A stretch of DNA of 64,000 bases from Edaphobacter flagellatus (GTDB lineage Bacteria > Acidobacteriota > Terriglobia > Terriglobales > Acidobacteriaceae): the NCBI RefSeq assembly GCF_025264665.1, contig NZ_CP073697.1:3162001-3226000 (forward strand), written 5' to 3'. A program made the position numbers and the translations under genes. Below the pieces are notes generated by a model. The model was not told the DNA's origin and made no database searches. It saw nothing but the letters and a program-made list of their open reading frames with translations. Below, one piece after another: positions 41,031 to 49,440 of the stretch (position 1 is its first letter; the number at the start of each line of letters is the position of its first letter).

Positions 41031-43697
41031 ATGCGTTGGATGAGTAGGTTGCAGAAGACGCTGTCAACGCTTTTTCGCCGTGGCAGTGAGACTGCGCGGC
41101 TGGATGAAGAGATGCGCTTTCACATCGAGCAGGAGATTGCGGATCGCGTTGCTCGCGGGGTGTCGCCTGAGGATGCGCGACGCGAAGCGATGCGGCAGTT
41201 CGGGAACCCAACGCTGCTGCGTGATGAGGCTCGACGAGTGTGGAGCTGGGGATGGCTGGAAGCGTTGGGGCGCGATATGCGTATCAGTACGCGCAAGCTG
41301 ATGCGTTCGCCGGGTTTCACGATTACGGCAGTGGCGGTGATGGCGCTGTGTATCGGAGCGACGACGTGTCTGTTTACTGTTGTGCGCGCGGTGTTGCTGG
41401 AGCCGCTCCCGTTTCATGATCCTGACAAGCTGGTGATGGTGTATGAGCACTTTCGCAGCAATCTCTCGGAGAATCCATATAACCCTGTAGCGTCGGGAGA
41501 TTTTTACGAGTGGAGGGAGAAAACTCACGGCTTCGACGACATGGCTGCATGGCAGACGACGAGTTTCAACGTAAGCGATGAGCAGGGCAAGCTGCCCGAA
41601 GTTGCAGAGGCCGGTGCGGGGTCGTGGAATCTCTTTCGGTTGCTTGGCGTGTCTCCTGCATTGGGCCGCACTTTTACGGAGAACGAAGATCGTGTTGGAC
41701 AGGCACAGGTGGCGATGTTGTCGTGGAGCCTGTTTCAAAGGCGATTTGGCGGCGATGCTTCGATTGTGGGGAAGCAAATTGATCTTGATGCAAAGCCATA
41801 TACGATCGTCGGCGTTCTGCCGGAATGGTTTGCCTACCCGACGGCACGGGTGCAGTTGTGGGTGCCGTATGCGTCGATCAAGACGAGCGAATCGATTCAC
41901 TGGCCGGACAATCACGATAGCTCTGTGGTTGCGCGGATACGGCCGGACGTCAGCCTGAAGACGGCGATCGGCGAGGTGAGCGCGCTGCAGTATCGCATTC
42001 ACATGGAACATCAGTCGCAGCCTGTGGCGGAAGATGCGATGACGAGACCGATGATTGAGGATGTGGTGTCGGATGTGAAAACTCCGCTGCTGGTGATGAT
42101 GGCTGCGGTGGGTTGCATGCTGTTGATCGGCTGTCTGAATGTCTCGAATCTGCTGGTGGCGCGGGCAGCGGCACGGCAGAAAGAGATGGCGATACGTGGA
42201 GCGCTGGGTGCGGGGCGGTTTACACTGCTGCGCGAGCAGATGATGGAGACGATGATTCTGTGCGCATGCGGCGGCGCGTTTGGATTGCTGCTGGCGATGG
42301 CGGGCACGCGATGGTTGATGATGCACTGGAAGCAGCTTCCGAGAGCAGAGGCTGTCCACGTCGATGGTGTTGTGGTGTTGTTTGCCTGCGGCGTGGTTTG
42401 TTTGACGGCGGTTCTTGCGGGACTGCTGCCGGCGATTTCGGCGACGAATAAAAATGTCCTGGGGGCGTTGCAGGATTCGGCGCGTGCGGTTGGCGGAGGT
42501 CTTTCAAAGGCTCGTTTGCGCAAGTTGTTGTTGATGGCAGAGATTGCGTTGACGGTTGTATTGCTCATTGCAGCCGGACTCTTGCTGAAGAGCTTTGTGC
42601 ATCTGCGCTCGTCCGATATTGGATGCGCTTCGGAAAATGTGTTGACGATGAAATACAGCCTGCCTAATGCGGGGTATGACAAGCCAGAGCAGCAGGTGGC
42701 ATTCTCTGAGTCTTTGCTGGAAGGCGTGCGACGTCTTCCTGGTGTTCGTGCAGCAGCGCTGGGCACTGTGGTGCCGGGTGCCGGGTGGGGCGGCGACCGT
42801 GTGTTCCTGATACCGGGGCATCCACTGGTGGACCCACAACATCAGCCGGATGCAGTGCAACGATGGGTTGACCCGGAGTATTTCAGTACGCTGCAGATTC
42901 CATTGATTGCCGGGAGATTTTTCGATAATCATGATCGGCTGGATCATTCGAACTACGTCATCATTAGTAAAGAGCTGGCGCGCCGTTATTTCCCGAACGA
43001 GGATCCACTGCATAAGTTCATCGTGATGGGAATCGATGTAACGAACAAAAAGAACACATACGAGGTTGTGGGTATCGTGGGCGATACGCTGTATCGGGTT
43101 GGCAGCCGTGTGAAGTCGACGGTGTATTTCCCGATACTTTCCGGCGCTCCGGATTCGCGGCGAAAAACACTGGTGGTGCGAACAGATGGAGATCCGCTGC
43201 GCTTTGCGATACCCATACAGAAGCAGATCGCAGCACTCGATCCGCAGCTGCCTGTCGTCGATGTCCTGACGATTCCGCAGATTGTTGGAGAGTCGACCAT
43301 GAACCAGAGCTTTACGGCATCGCTGGTGCTGGCCTTTGCTGTGCTTTCGTTGCTGCTTGCTGGCGTGGGGCTGTATGGCGTGCTCTCGTACCTGGTGACA
43401 CAGCGCGTAACGGAGATCGGCATACGCATTGCGCTTGGTGCGCAGAGAAGCCAGGTGCTTGGGTTGGTGCTGCGTGACGGCATGCGTCCCGTGTTGGCGG
43501 GGCTTGCTGTTGGAGTCGCTGGCGGCGCTGCGGTAGGTGTGCTGTTACGCACGCTGCTCTATGGCACGAAGCCGATGGACCCGCTGGTATTTTTCGGGAT
43601 GATTCTTGCCCTGCTGGCGGTAGCTGCGATCGCAAGTGCAGCGCCTGCATGGAGGGCCTCAAGCGTTGACCCGATGCAGGCGCTGCGGACGGAATAA
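41031..43697 (+). CDS. Acidobacterial duplicated orphan permease (ADOP), MacB/FtsX-type ABC permease
   Basis: An 888-residue inner-membrane protein of the ADOP family. An N-terminal prefix domain (about 1-75, FRRGSETARLDEEMRFHIEQ, GVSPEDARREAMRQFGN) precedes the first MacB-like periplasmic/FtsX unit (RDMRISTRKLMRSPGFTITA, helix at about 95-115), with three FtsX helices at about 360-475. A second MacB/FtsX unit occupies about 500-880, ending GTKPMDPLVFFGMILALLAV and WRASSVDPMQALRTE. No ABC ATPase is fused or adjacent, hence orphan. GGAGG precedes the ATG. These permeases probably drive envelope or efflux processes with unknown substrates. Confidence 0.93.
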   Translation: MRWMSRLQKTLSTLFRRGSETARLDEEMRFHIEQEIADRVARGVSPEDARREAMRQFGNPTLLRDEARRVWSWGWLEALGRDMRISTRKLMRSPGFTITAVAVMALCIGATTCLFTVVRAVLLEPLPFHDPDKLVMVYEHFRSNLSENPYNPVASGDFYEWREKTHGFDDMAAWQTTSFNVSDEQGKLPEVAEAGAGSWNLFRLLGVSPALGRTFTENEDRVGQAQVAMLSWSLFQRRFGGDASIVGKQIDLDAKPYTIVGVLPEWFAYPTARVQLWVPYASIKTSESIHWPDNHDSSVVARIRPDVSLKTAIGEVSALQYRIHMEHQSQPVAEDAMTRPMIEDVVSDVKTPLLVMMAAVGCMLLIGCLNVSNLLVARAAARQKEMAIRGALGAGRFTLLREQMMETMILCACGGAFGLLLAMAGTRWLMMHWKQLPRAEAVHVDGVVVLFACGVVCLTAVLAGLLPAISATNKNVLGALQDSARAVGGGLSKARLRKLLLMAEIALTVVLLIAAGLLLKSFVHLRSSDIGCASENVLTMKYSLPNAGYDKPEQQVAFSESLLEGVRRLPGVRAAALGTVVPGAGWGGDRVFLIPGHPLVDPQHQPDAVQRWVDPEYFSTLQIPLIAGRFFDNHDRLDHSNYVIISKELARRYFPNEDPLHKFIVMGIDVTNKKNTYEVVGIVGDTLYRVGSRVKSTVYFPILSGAPDSRRKTLVVRTDGDPLRFAIPIQKQIAALDPQLPVVDVLTIPQIVGESTMNQSFTASLVLAFAVLSLLLAGVGLYGVLSYLVTQRVTEIGIRIALGAQRSQVLGLVLRDGMRPVLAGLAVGVAGGAAVGVLLRTLLYGTKPMDPLVFFGMILALLAVAAIASAAPAWRASSVDPMQALRTE

Positions 43698-43708
43698 AGC
43701 GTTATGAT

Positions 43709-44383
43709 CTAGCGCGGAGAACTGCCTGGCGTTGCTCCCTGGACTATGAGATCGTTGTCGACCGAGAAGACGCCGGGTGTTCCATTGGCCTGAATATAGG
43801 CAATGGACGCGTCGCTCTGATTGAGGACGACTCCAAAGAGCGTGACGTGGCCGTTGTTCACGATGATGTGGATTGCGTGATAACCGATGGGTGGATTCTG
43901 GGTGATGCCGCCGGCCATCATGGCAAAGTTGCGTCCGCCGGGGCCCATGGCGCGGGCAATGTTGCCCTGGTTGGCGTTGTATTTACGCAGCGCAGGCTGC
44001 GTATAGATACGGTTGTAAACCTGCGCACGAATGCGGTCGTCGAAGTTCGAGAGCGGGAGGACGACGATCTCATTTTCGACCTTCGCGATGCCGTCGATGC
44101 CCTTTACGGCACGCTCTGCATCATCCTTGAGCGTGGGGCGCGAGGCATATCCCTTGAGCACGACTGTTTTGCCATGGACGCCGAAGGTGATCCAGTCGAA
44201 GACGGAGTAGTTGACGAGTCCGCCGAGCTTCTTCTGAATGTCTTTGACGATGCGTGTCATGTCCTGCTGTGACCAGGTCGGATCAGGCTGAGGTTGTTGC
44301 TGCGCAGATGCAGCAGAGGCTCCTGCGATCAGGGTGAGGGAGAGCACTGCGGCGTGAAGGCGGAAGGCTGTCGAGCGGGCCAT
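43709..44383 (-). CDS. BON-domain periplasmic protein
   Basis: A 224-residue protein with a signal peptide (1-25, ending ASAASAQQ). The BON domain follows (about 40-105): TRIVKDIQKKLGGLVNYSVF, VVLKGYASRPTLKDDAERAV and GIAKVENEIVVLPLS. A second BON-like half lies at about 115-205 (YHAIHIIVNNGHVTLFGVVL). BON domains bind phospholipid or envelope surfaces and stabilise the outer membrane. The ATG ending at 44383 has GAGGAG upstream; a longer frame to 44692 looks non-coding. It converges with the ADOP gene 11 bases away. Confidence 0.85.
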   Translation of the reverse strand: MARSTAFRLHAAVLSLTLIAGASAASAQQQPQPDPTWSQQDMTRIVKDIQKKLGGLVNYSVFDWITFGVHGKTVVLKGYASRPTLKDDAERAVKGIDGIAKVENEIVVLPLSNFDDRIRAQVYNRIYTQPALRKYNANQGNIARAMGPGGRNFAMMAGGITQNPPIGYHAIHIIVNNGHVTLFGVVLNQSDASIAYIQANGTPGVFSVDNDLIVQGATPGSSPR

Positions 44384-44494
44384 GTAAATCTCCTCAAAAG
44401 TATGTAGAAGTCCCGAGAGAAAACATACGCGAGGCAGCGCGCTGCGTCCAGCGACAGGTGATCCGGTATAACTGTGATGCCGGAGGGAGAGCCG

Positions 44495-44785
44495 ATGGGC
44501 CGATTGGTCGCGCGAGGGTTGCTGTGGATGGTGATGGCTGCTGCTGCGGTGTGGGTAGCGGACTGGCTGATATGGCAGGGGCGGATGCTGGGTGGTGCCG
44601 GGTATGGCTCTGTTTCGGTGGATCGGTTTGTGGTGGCGCCGCTCAAGAACAATAAAGAGGAGTATTACCCGGACGGCAGGGTTGTGGTGCAATGCACGCG
44701 GTCTCTGTTACCTGAAGGTCTTCCACAGGCTGGAGGAAAGCCGTGCTGGTGGGTCGAGCGGCATCCGGTCGTCTTCGATCGGTGA
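44495..44785 (+). CDS. Small membrane-anchored hypothetical protein
   Basis: A 96-residue protein starting at the ATG at 44495, which has GGAGGGAG upstream; a GTG seven codons earlier is weaker. One membrane segment (about 8-25, GLLWMVMAAAAVWVADWLIW) precedes a hydrophilic region with YGSVSVDRFVVAPLKNNKEE and QCTRSLLPEGLPQAGGKPCW. The two Cys (about 71 and 87) could pair outside the membrane. No family recognised. It is co-directional with the DUF2934 gene 91 bases downstream. Confidence 0.6.
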   Translation: MGRLVARGLLWMVMAAAAVWVADWLIWQGRMLGGAGYGSVSVDRFVVAPLKNNKEEYYPDGRVVVQCTRSLLPEGLPQAGGKPCWWVERHPVVFDR

Positions 44786-44876
44786 ATTCGCCTGTGGATG
44801 CAGGCTCGTCTGCGGTCTTCTAGACTGGAAGTGGCCCCGCACATTGGTGGCGAAACCCCTTGCGAGGAGACGACAG

Positions 44877-45209
44877 ATGAGCGATGAGCAAATAAAGAAG
44901 CCGGCAAAGCCACGCGCAAAGAAGTCAGCGACGAGCGCGACGGCGACGACCGAAAAGGTGAAAGCTCCGAAGGCGGCGGCTAAGAAGGCTGCACCGACAG
45001 CAGAAAAGAAGACGGCACCGAAGAAAAAGACGACAGCGAAGACTGCGGTTGCGGTAAAGGCTCCCGAGGCTGTAGCGGTAAAGTCGCGTCCGGCACATGC
45101 TGAGATTGCCGCACGCGCTTATGGGTATTTTCTTGAGCGGAATGGCGAGCATGGATTTCATGAGCAGGACTGGTTTCGTGCCGAGCAGGAGTTGTCGGGA
45201 ATTTCTTAG
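44877..45209 (+). CDS. Lys/Ala-rich protein with DUF2934 domain
   Basis: A 110-residue protein in two parts. Residues 1-65 are a basic Lys/Ala/Thr/Pro repeat region (many AKKAAP, KKTTAK phrases) like histone H1 or the tails of DNA-binding nucleoid proteins. The end (about 70-110) is DUF2934: AHAEIAARAYGYFLERNGEH and EQDWFRAEQELSG. The ATG at 44877 follows GAGGAGA; a longer frame to 44592 is a shadow of the previous gene. It may bind DNA or chromatin-like complexes. Confidence 0.8.
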   Translation: MSDEQIKKPAKPRAKKSATSATATTEKVKAPKAAAKKAAPTAEKKTAPKKKTTAKTAVAVKAPEAVAVKSRPAHAEIAARAYGYFLERNGEHGFHEQDWFRAEQELSGIS

Positions 45210-45248
45210 CGCAGCGCCAGTACTTCGCGGTTGGGAGGCATCCTCCTT

Positions 45249-45284
45249 GCGGGAGGCCAGCGTTTTCGGTCTCCCGCACGTTTT
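45249..45284 (+). terminator. Intrinsic terminator after the DUF2934 gene
   Basis: GCGGGAGGCC and GGTCTCCCGC pair over 10 bases (one G-U) around a 9-base loop, followed by ACG and TTTT at 45281-45284. It lies 40 bases after the stop at 45209 and faces the end of the convergent minus-strand gene. Confidence 0.65.
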
Positions 45285-45290
45285 GTGTGG

Positions 45291-46526
45291 TCAGATGCGC
45301 AGGAAGATATTTCTGCGATACATCCAATAGAGCGCATACCAATAGATCAGTAGCGTGAGTCCGCCGAGCAGGAGCGGTTGAAGTCCTGTGCCGAAGATAT
45401 TGAGCACGCGATCGCCAAGATGCGTGCGCAGCGAGGATTCGACGAAGTCTTCCCACAGATGCGCGATCAGGTAGGCGGCGATGGAGTTCATGCCGACGAC
45501 GACGAGCGGGAAGGCGAGCCTGTGTTGTTTGTGTTTATCGACAAGCCATAAAAATGCGGCGAGGATGTAGAAGCAGAGGCCGCCGCTGAAGAGCGTCCAC
45601 GCCGGTGTCCAGATGCGTTTGACGATGGGGTTGATGCCGAGAACGTGCAGCAGGACTCCGCCTGCGGTGAGTGCGGTTGCGGCGATGAGCAGGCGGCGAA
45701 AGGGTATCTGCGGTGCGCTTGCGATGAGCCAGCGTCCCGCGAAGAGGCCGAGCAGCATTGTGCCAAGCGTGGGAATAAAGCTGAGTGTGAGATAACCTCC
45801 GCGATTGAAGAGGAAGGGTGAGGTGCGCGGGAAGAGGTTGAGGAACCAGACGTCGAAGGCCTGACCGAGATTGGCGTTCTTGTTCCAGTGTGCGGCGAAT
45901 CCGTGCAGGAGATGCGAGTGCCACTCGGGTGTTACGCCGACGGAGGCGTAGTCGAAGTTAGCAGGGGGCAGTGGATAAAGTGCCCACGCGAGCCAGTAGC
46001 CGAAGAGGATGGCGGCGAAAGCAATCCATTGCCAGCGCGGTTTGCACCAGGCGAGCAGGAAGGCGAATGTGTAACCGAGACCGATCTGCGTGAGCGTGTC
46101 TTCGAAGGTGAAGTAAGTGATTGGCTTGCCGATGGAGCGAAGGAAGATTCCGAGAGCGATGAGAATGAAGCTTCGGATGATCGTGTGTGCGAGGCTGTGG
46201 GCGAAGGTTTCGCCTTTGCGCTGGCGGCTTCGAATGGAGTATGGCAGTGCGACGCCGACGAGGAAGGTGAAGGAGGGCTGGATGAGGTCGTGAAGTCCGA
46301 ACCAGGTCCATTCAACGTGTGTCTGGTTGAAGGCGAGTATGTGCCAGAAGAGGCTGTTTGGATAGGCGCGCGCGACGGCGGAGAGCCGCAAAACTTCGGC
46401 CATCATGAGGAGCATGACGAGGCCGCGGTAGGCGTCGACGGCGACGTTGCGTGGTGGCTTCGTGAGTAACGGCGTGGAGGATTCGATGTCGGCACCACCT
46501 GTGTCGAGTTGCTTACGGTCTGACAC
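45291..46526 (-). CDS. Multi-pass acyltransferase-like membrane protein (DUF5009/heparan-glucosaminide N-acetyltransferase-like)
   Basis: A 411-residue inner-membrane protein with about ten helices. The start resembles the NagX/DUF5009 group: AVDAYRGLVMLLMMAEVL near residue 30, HVEWTWFGLHDLIQPSFTFL near 95 and FLVGVALPYSI. IPTLGTMLLGLFAGRWL, LFSGGLCFYILAAFLWLVD and AAYLIAHLWEDF continue the family pattern. Members acetylate sugars across membranes or flip them. The codon at 46526 is GTG without a clear ribosome site, so the start is provisional. Confidence 0.85.
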   Translation of the reverse strand: MSDRKQLDTGGADIESSTPLLTKPPRNVAVDAYRGLVMLLMMAEVLRLSAVARAYPNSLFWHILAFNQTHVEWTWFGLHDLIQPSFTFLVGVALPYSIRSRQRKGETFAHSLAHTIIRSFILIALGIFLRSIGKPITYFTFEDTLTQIGLGYTFAFLLAWCKPRWQWIAFAAILFGYWLAWALYPLPPANFDYASVGVTPEWHSHLLHGFAAHWNKNANLGQAFDVWFLNLFPRTSPFLFNRGGYLTLSFIPTLGTMLLGLFAGRWLIASAPQIPFRRLLIAATALTAGGVLLHVLGINPIVKRIWTPAWTLFSGGLCFYILAAFLWLVDKHKQHRLAFPLVVVGMNSIAAYLIAHLWEDFVESSLRTHLGDRVLNIFGTGLQPLLLGGLTLLIYWYALYWMYRRNIFLRI

Positions 46527-46552
46527 AGGTTAAATTCTGCAGGCCAGGATGG

Positions 46553-47026
46553 CTACTCGGGCTGGTAGGGGCCGCCGGGGACTCCCCAGTTCCAGGCGGG
46601 CATGGGGGCGTCGGAGACGGGAGTGTCGTTGGGCAGAGCGGCGTTGATAACGGCGAGATGGGAGCCCCACTCGAGGTAGGCGACGAGGGCGGAACGGAAC
46701 TCGGGGTCGGAGGGGAGAGCCTGCTCGTCGGCGGTCTCGAGGAGGAGCTGCACCCAGCGCTTGCGCTGCTCATCAGTGATGCCTCGACCGAGGTGGTGGC
46801 GGATCATGTTGGCGTGTCCGCCGTGTTGGGCGGAGTAGTCGGCGGGGCCACCGAGGACTTCGGCGATGAAGGCGGTGACATGCTGAAAGTGCTCCGGGGG
46901 CATGCTGGCGAAGAGCGGGGCGAGGAGTGGGTCGGCGGGGACCTTCTGGTAGAAGCGCTCGATGAGGGCGCGGAGGGGTTCCGCGCCACCTAGCCATTGA
47001 TAGAGGGTGGGTACGGGGGAGGCCAT
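46553..47026 (-). CDS. glbO: Group II truncated hemoglobin
   Basis: A 157-residue 2/2 globin. LYQWLGGAEPLRALIERFYQ supplies the B-helix Phe-Tyr pair, FIAEVLGGPADYSAQHGG the E-helix region, and IRHHLGRGITDEQRKRWVQL the proximal His and F/G region. Such proteins bind O2 or NO and act in NO detoxification or redox sensing. The ATG ending at 47026 (MASPVPTL) is used; ATG 47074 and TTG 47089 are alternatives and none has a good ribosome site. It is divergent from the DnaJ-type zinc-finger gene. Confidence 0.88.
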   Translation of the reverse strand: MASPVPTLYQWLGGAEPLRALIERFYQKVPADPLLAPLFASMPPEHFQHVTAFIAEVLGGPADYSAQHGGHANMIRHHLGRGITDEQRKRWVQLLLETADEQALPSDPEFRSALVAYLEWGSHLAVINAALPNDTPVSDAPMPAWNWGVPGGPYQPE

Positions 47027-47166
47027 GAGGGGATTGTAGTCGGTTCTCCCCGCGCGCTTGAGCGCTTCTTCCATGAATATGCTTGTCAATCTTCTGAGGG
47101 TTGTGTTTAGCTATGCACTCGGCCCACTCCCCCAGTAAAAATTTATTGGTTTCCTCGGAGGTTGCA

Positions 47167-47436
47167 ATGGCAATGTGCACGCTGTGCCATGGGCACGGTA
47201 AAGTCATCCGACGTCATCCATGTCCTGTATGTCATGATCACAAGAAGGTTCGCGAGGCCTGCCATAACTGTGGCGGGAAGGCATGGATCGAGACGTTTCC
47301 TATTGAAGTGAAATGTCAGGAATGCGATGCGATGGGGGTAGCGGAGTACGATTGCAAGCATTGCGGCGGCTCGGGTGGCGTCCCTGTAGAAGAGACCTGC
47401 TCAGATTGTCATGGCAGCGGAACGTTGCCTGACTGA
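47167..47436 (+). CDS. Stand-alone DnaJ-type zinc-finger protein
   Basis: An 89-residue protein made almost entirely of CxxC units: CTLCHGHG, CPVCHDHK, CHNCGGKA, CQECDAMG, CKHCGGSG and CSDCHGSG, six in all, where DnaJ's cysteine-rich domain has four. No J-domain, G/F region or substrate-binding sandwich is present. It should bind about three zinc ions and could act as a holdase-like or thiol-redox helper for a partner. Start at 47167 because GGAGG lies six bases upstream. Confidence 0.85.
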   Translation: MAMCTLCHGHGKVIRRHPCPVCHDHKKVREACHNCGGKAWIETFPIEVKCQECDAMGVAEYDCKHCGGSGGVPVEETCSDCHGSGTLPD

Positions 47437-47491
47437 AGTTTTTCAAAGGGCCATGAACCATCCGTTCTTCATTGATGTACGGAGGTGAGGT

Positions 47492-48478
47492 ATGGCAGAC
47501 AAACAACCTGAAGGAAATGAGCCGCTGCGGTTTAATCTGCAGGGCGAAGATGCTGCGCTGTATGAAAAGATGCGCGAGTCGATGAAGTTGTTGCAGGAGC
47601 ACCAGACCAAGGAGCAGGAAGCTCGCAGAATTTATGAGGAGATTGCTGCTCATGCGCAACGCGAGAACGAGATGCGGGAGCGGCTTCAGCGAGAGAATCT
47701 GCAGCAGATGATGAAGACGTGGTCGCAGATGCAGACCACGGTTCCGGATTTGACGCAGAGGGCAGCGGTTCCGCAGACGAATCCGGGGCTAATCGACAAC
47801 AGCTGGCTGAAACAGAAGGTTGCTGAGTTTGAGCGGGATTCTGCACAGAGCCAGGCTCCGGCGGTTACGCCTGCGGTGACGCCGGGGGTTTCCGGCATGG
47901 ATGCATATATCGGGTATGCTCCCAGGCCGCATAGTCAGCAGCAGGTTGCTCCTGCGAATACGGCGCAGACTCCTTCGTACAAGGAACCGTTTTTTTGCGG
48001 CATCTGGGACATCGCGTTTCCTGACGGTGCGCGCTATGAACTGGCGCTGCTTTCGAGCAGTCTGAACAAGAGGTTCAGCTATACGAACGCGGCGATGGAC
48101 AATACGTCGTGGGGGCGGTGGGTACTTGAGGAGATTGCGGGCGGATTTCCGATGCTCTTCATCACGCGCGAAGGTTTCTATCCCGCGAAGTTTTATGGCA
48201 TGCTCTGGACGTCGGATCTTCCGCAGCCGAGCGATGAGGCGTGGAGCATCACGGGCATCAGCGGGGACACGGTGTATTTTCCGGGTGGCGTTTCGATGAC
48301 GCGGCGGACGGCGAACCTCGCAGATACCGCAGCGAGGATCGCTTATGTGCAGTCGCAGTCGAAGCGGAATGAGATGGAAGCGATGTCGCGGTCGAAGATG
48401 GCTATCGGAGAACGCGAGGCGATTATGCGGGTGCAGGCGGCGATGTGGGGATACATCGACCGGCATCGTTCTTATTGA
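47492..48478 (+). CDS. Hypothetical protein with coiled-coil N-terminus
   Basis: A 328-residue protein I do not recognise. Residues 1-100 are strongly charged and helical (YEKMRESMKLLQEHQTKEQE, AHAQRENEMRERLQREN), a likely coiled coil. A Pro/Ala/Gln linker (about 130-170) leads to a globular domain, FFCGIWDIAFPDGARYELAL through GGFPMLFITREGFYPAKFYG, ending in a Met/Arg-rich helix. No signal peptide. GGAGGTGAGGT precedes the ATG. It lies between the zinc-finger protein and YceI on the same strand. Confidence 0.75.
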   Translation: MADKQPEGNEPLRFNLQGEDAALYEKMRESMKLLQEHQTKEQEARRIYEEIAAHAQRENEMRERLQRENLQQMMKTWSQMQTTVPDLTQRAAVPQTNPGLIDNSWLKQKVAEFERDSAQSQAPAVTPAVTPGVSGMDAYIGYAPRPHSQQQVAPANTAQTPSYKEPFFCGIWDIAFPDGARYELALLSSSLNKRFSYTNAAMDNTSWGRWVLEEIAGGFPMLFITREGFYPAKFYGMLWTSDLPQPSDEAWSITGISGDTVYFPGGVSMTRRTANLADTAARIAYVQSQSKRNEMEAMSRSKMAIGEREAIMRVQAAMWGYIDRHRSY

Positions 48479-48547
48479 GGGTGCATGAGGTCTGCTTAGA
48501 GAGACAGTCGGTTGACATGGAGGCGGTGAGGGAAGAGACTCAGGACG

Positions 48548-49144
48548 ATGCGACTTGCAAGGATGCGGTCAGAACTTCTCTGCCTATTGGCGTTTGCGTT
48601 GCTTCCGGTGGCGGTGCGGGCGCAGGCCCCGGTGTTTCAGGCGTCTCCGCAGAAGAGCAGCGTTACGTTCTTTGTGAAGGCTTCGGTTGATCTGAGAGGG
48701 ACGTTCAAGAAGTGGGATGCTGCGCTGTCTTTTACCTCTGCGAATGTGACGACGGGATCGCTGAAGATCATGATTGATGCGGCTACGGTGGATACCGGGA
48801 GCGGCATGAAGAATGGGAAGCTGCGGAGCAAGGACTTCTTCGACGTGGAGCAGAACCCGACGATTTCGTTTCAATCAACGGGGGTGGTGCAGACGGGGCC
48901 GGTGACGTTCGATATTCCGGGGACGTTTACGATTCGGGGCGTGTCCAAGCGGGAGACGTTGAAGCTGACGATTACGGGCAAGGGGACGCGTACCGGCGAG
49001 ATTAAGGGAACGATGGCGTTTGACCGTAAGGATTACGGGATGACGAGCGGGATTCCGTTTGTGAAGATCGCCGACCGGGTGGAGGTCGATGTCGATCTGA
49101 AGGTGAAGCAGGTCAGTGGGCCTTCCCTGGTTTATAAGGAGTAG
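48548..49144 (+). CDS. YceI family protein (second copy)
   Basis: A 198-residue exported protein with a signal peptide (1-25, ending AVRAQA). The YceI pattern is clear: SVTFFVKASVDLRGTFKKW, TGSLKIMIDAATVDTGSG, KDFFDVEQNPTISFQST, VTFDIPGTFTIRGVSKRETL and RKDYGMTSGIPFVKIADRV ending in VDLKVKQVSG. It probably binds a lipid or isoprenoid. AGGA lies close before the ATG. It is 32% or so like the 8863 copy only by eye; no alignment was made. Confidence 0.92.
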   Translation: MRLARMRSELLCLLAFALLPVAVRAQAPVFQASPQKSSVTFFVKASVDLRGTFKKWDAALSFTSANVTTGSLKIMIDAATVDTGSGMKNGKLRSKDFFDVEQNPTISFQSTGVVQTGPVTFDIPGTFTIRGVSKRETLKLTITGKGTRTGEIKGTMAFDRKDYGMTSGIPFVKIADRVEVDVDLKVKQVSGPSLVYKE

Positions 49145-49170
49145 AAAATCATTCATGGCCGGTGGCCCAT

Positions 49171-49353
49171 TCATGCGATCTCATTACATGGGCAGGCGAT
49201 GGCAGCGGACTTGAGCAGGACGGTGAGGGAGACGTAGTCGGTGTCTTCGTGCAGGGCGCGGGTGTCGGGGATGCGGAGCGAATCGAGGGTGACGGTGAAG
49301 GTGGGATGGCCGAGGATGCTGACGGGCAGGTGTGGTTTAGTGGGGAGGGACAT
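49171..49353 (-). CDS. Small hypothetical protein, possibly truncated
   Basis: A 60-residue frame beginning MSLPTKPHLPVSILGHP with GAGGAG shortly before the ATG ending at 49353, so it is a genuine translation start. The phrase TFTVTLDSLRIPDTRALHED looks like a folded N-terminus, but the end (VLLKSAAIACPCNEIA) is weakly protein-like. It may be the 5' part of a broken gene beside the convergent yceI. No family recognised. Confidence 0.4.
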   Translation of the reverse strand: MSLPTKPHLPVSILGHPTFTVTLDSLRIPDTRALHEDTDYVSLTVLLKSAAIACPCNEIA

Positions 49354-49440
49354 TCGGTCTCCTCAAAGGCATTGGGATGGGAAGGATCCAAGGGACGATG
49401 GTCTCAACTGAAGGTTGGTTTTCTATCTTCGAGACGGATT

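Noticed and set aside
41064..42359. 431-codon minus-strand frame
   Set aside because: It is antisense to the ADOP permease gene, which has clear domain evidence.
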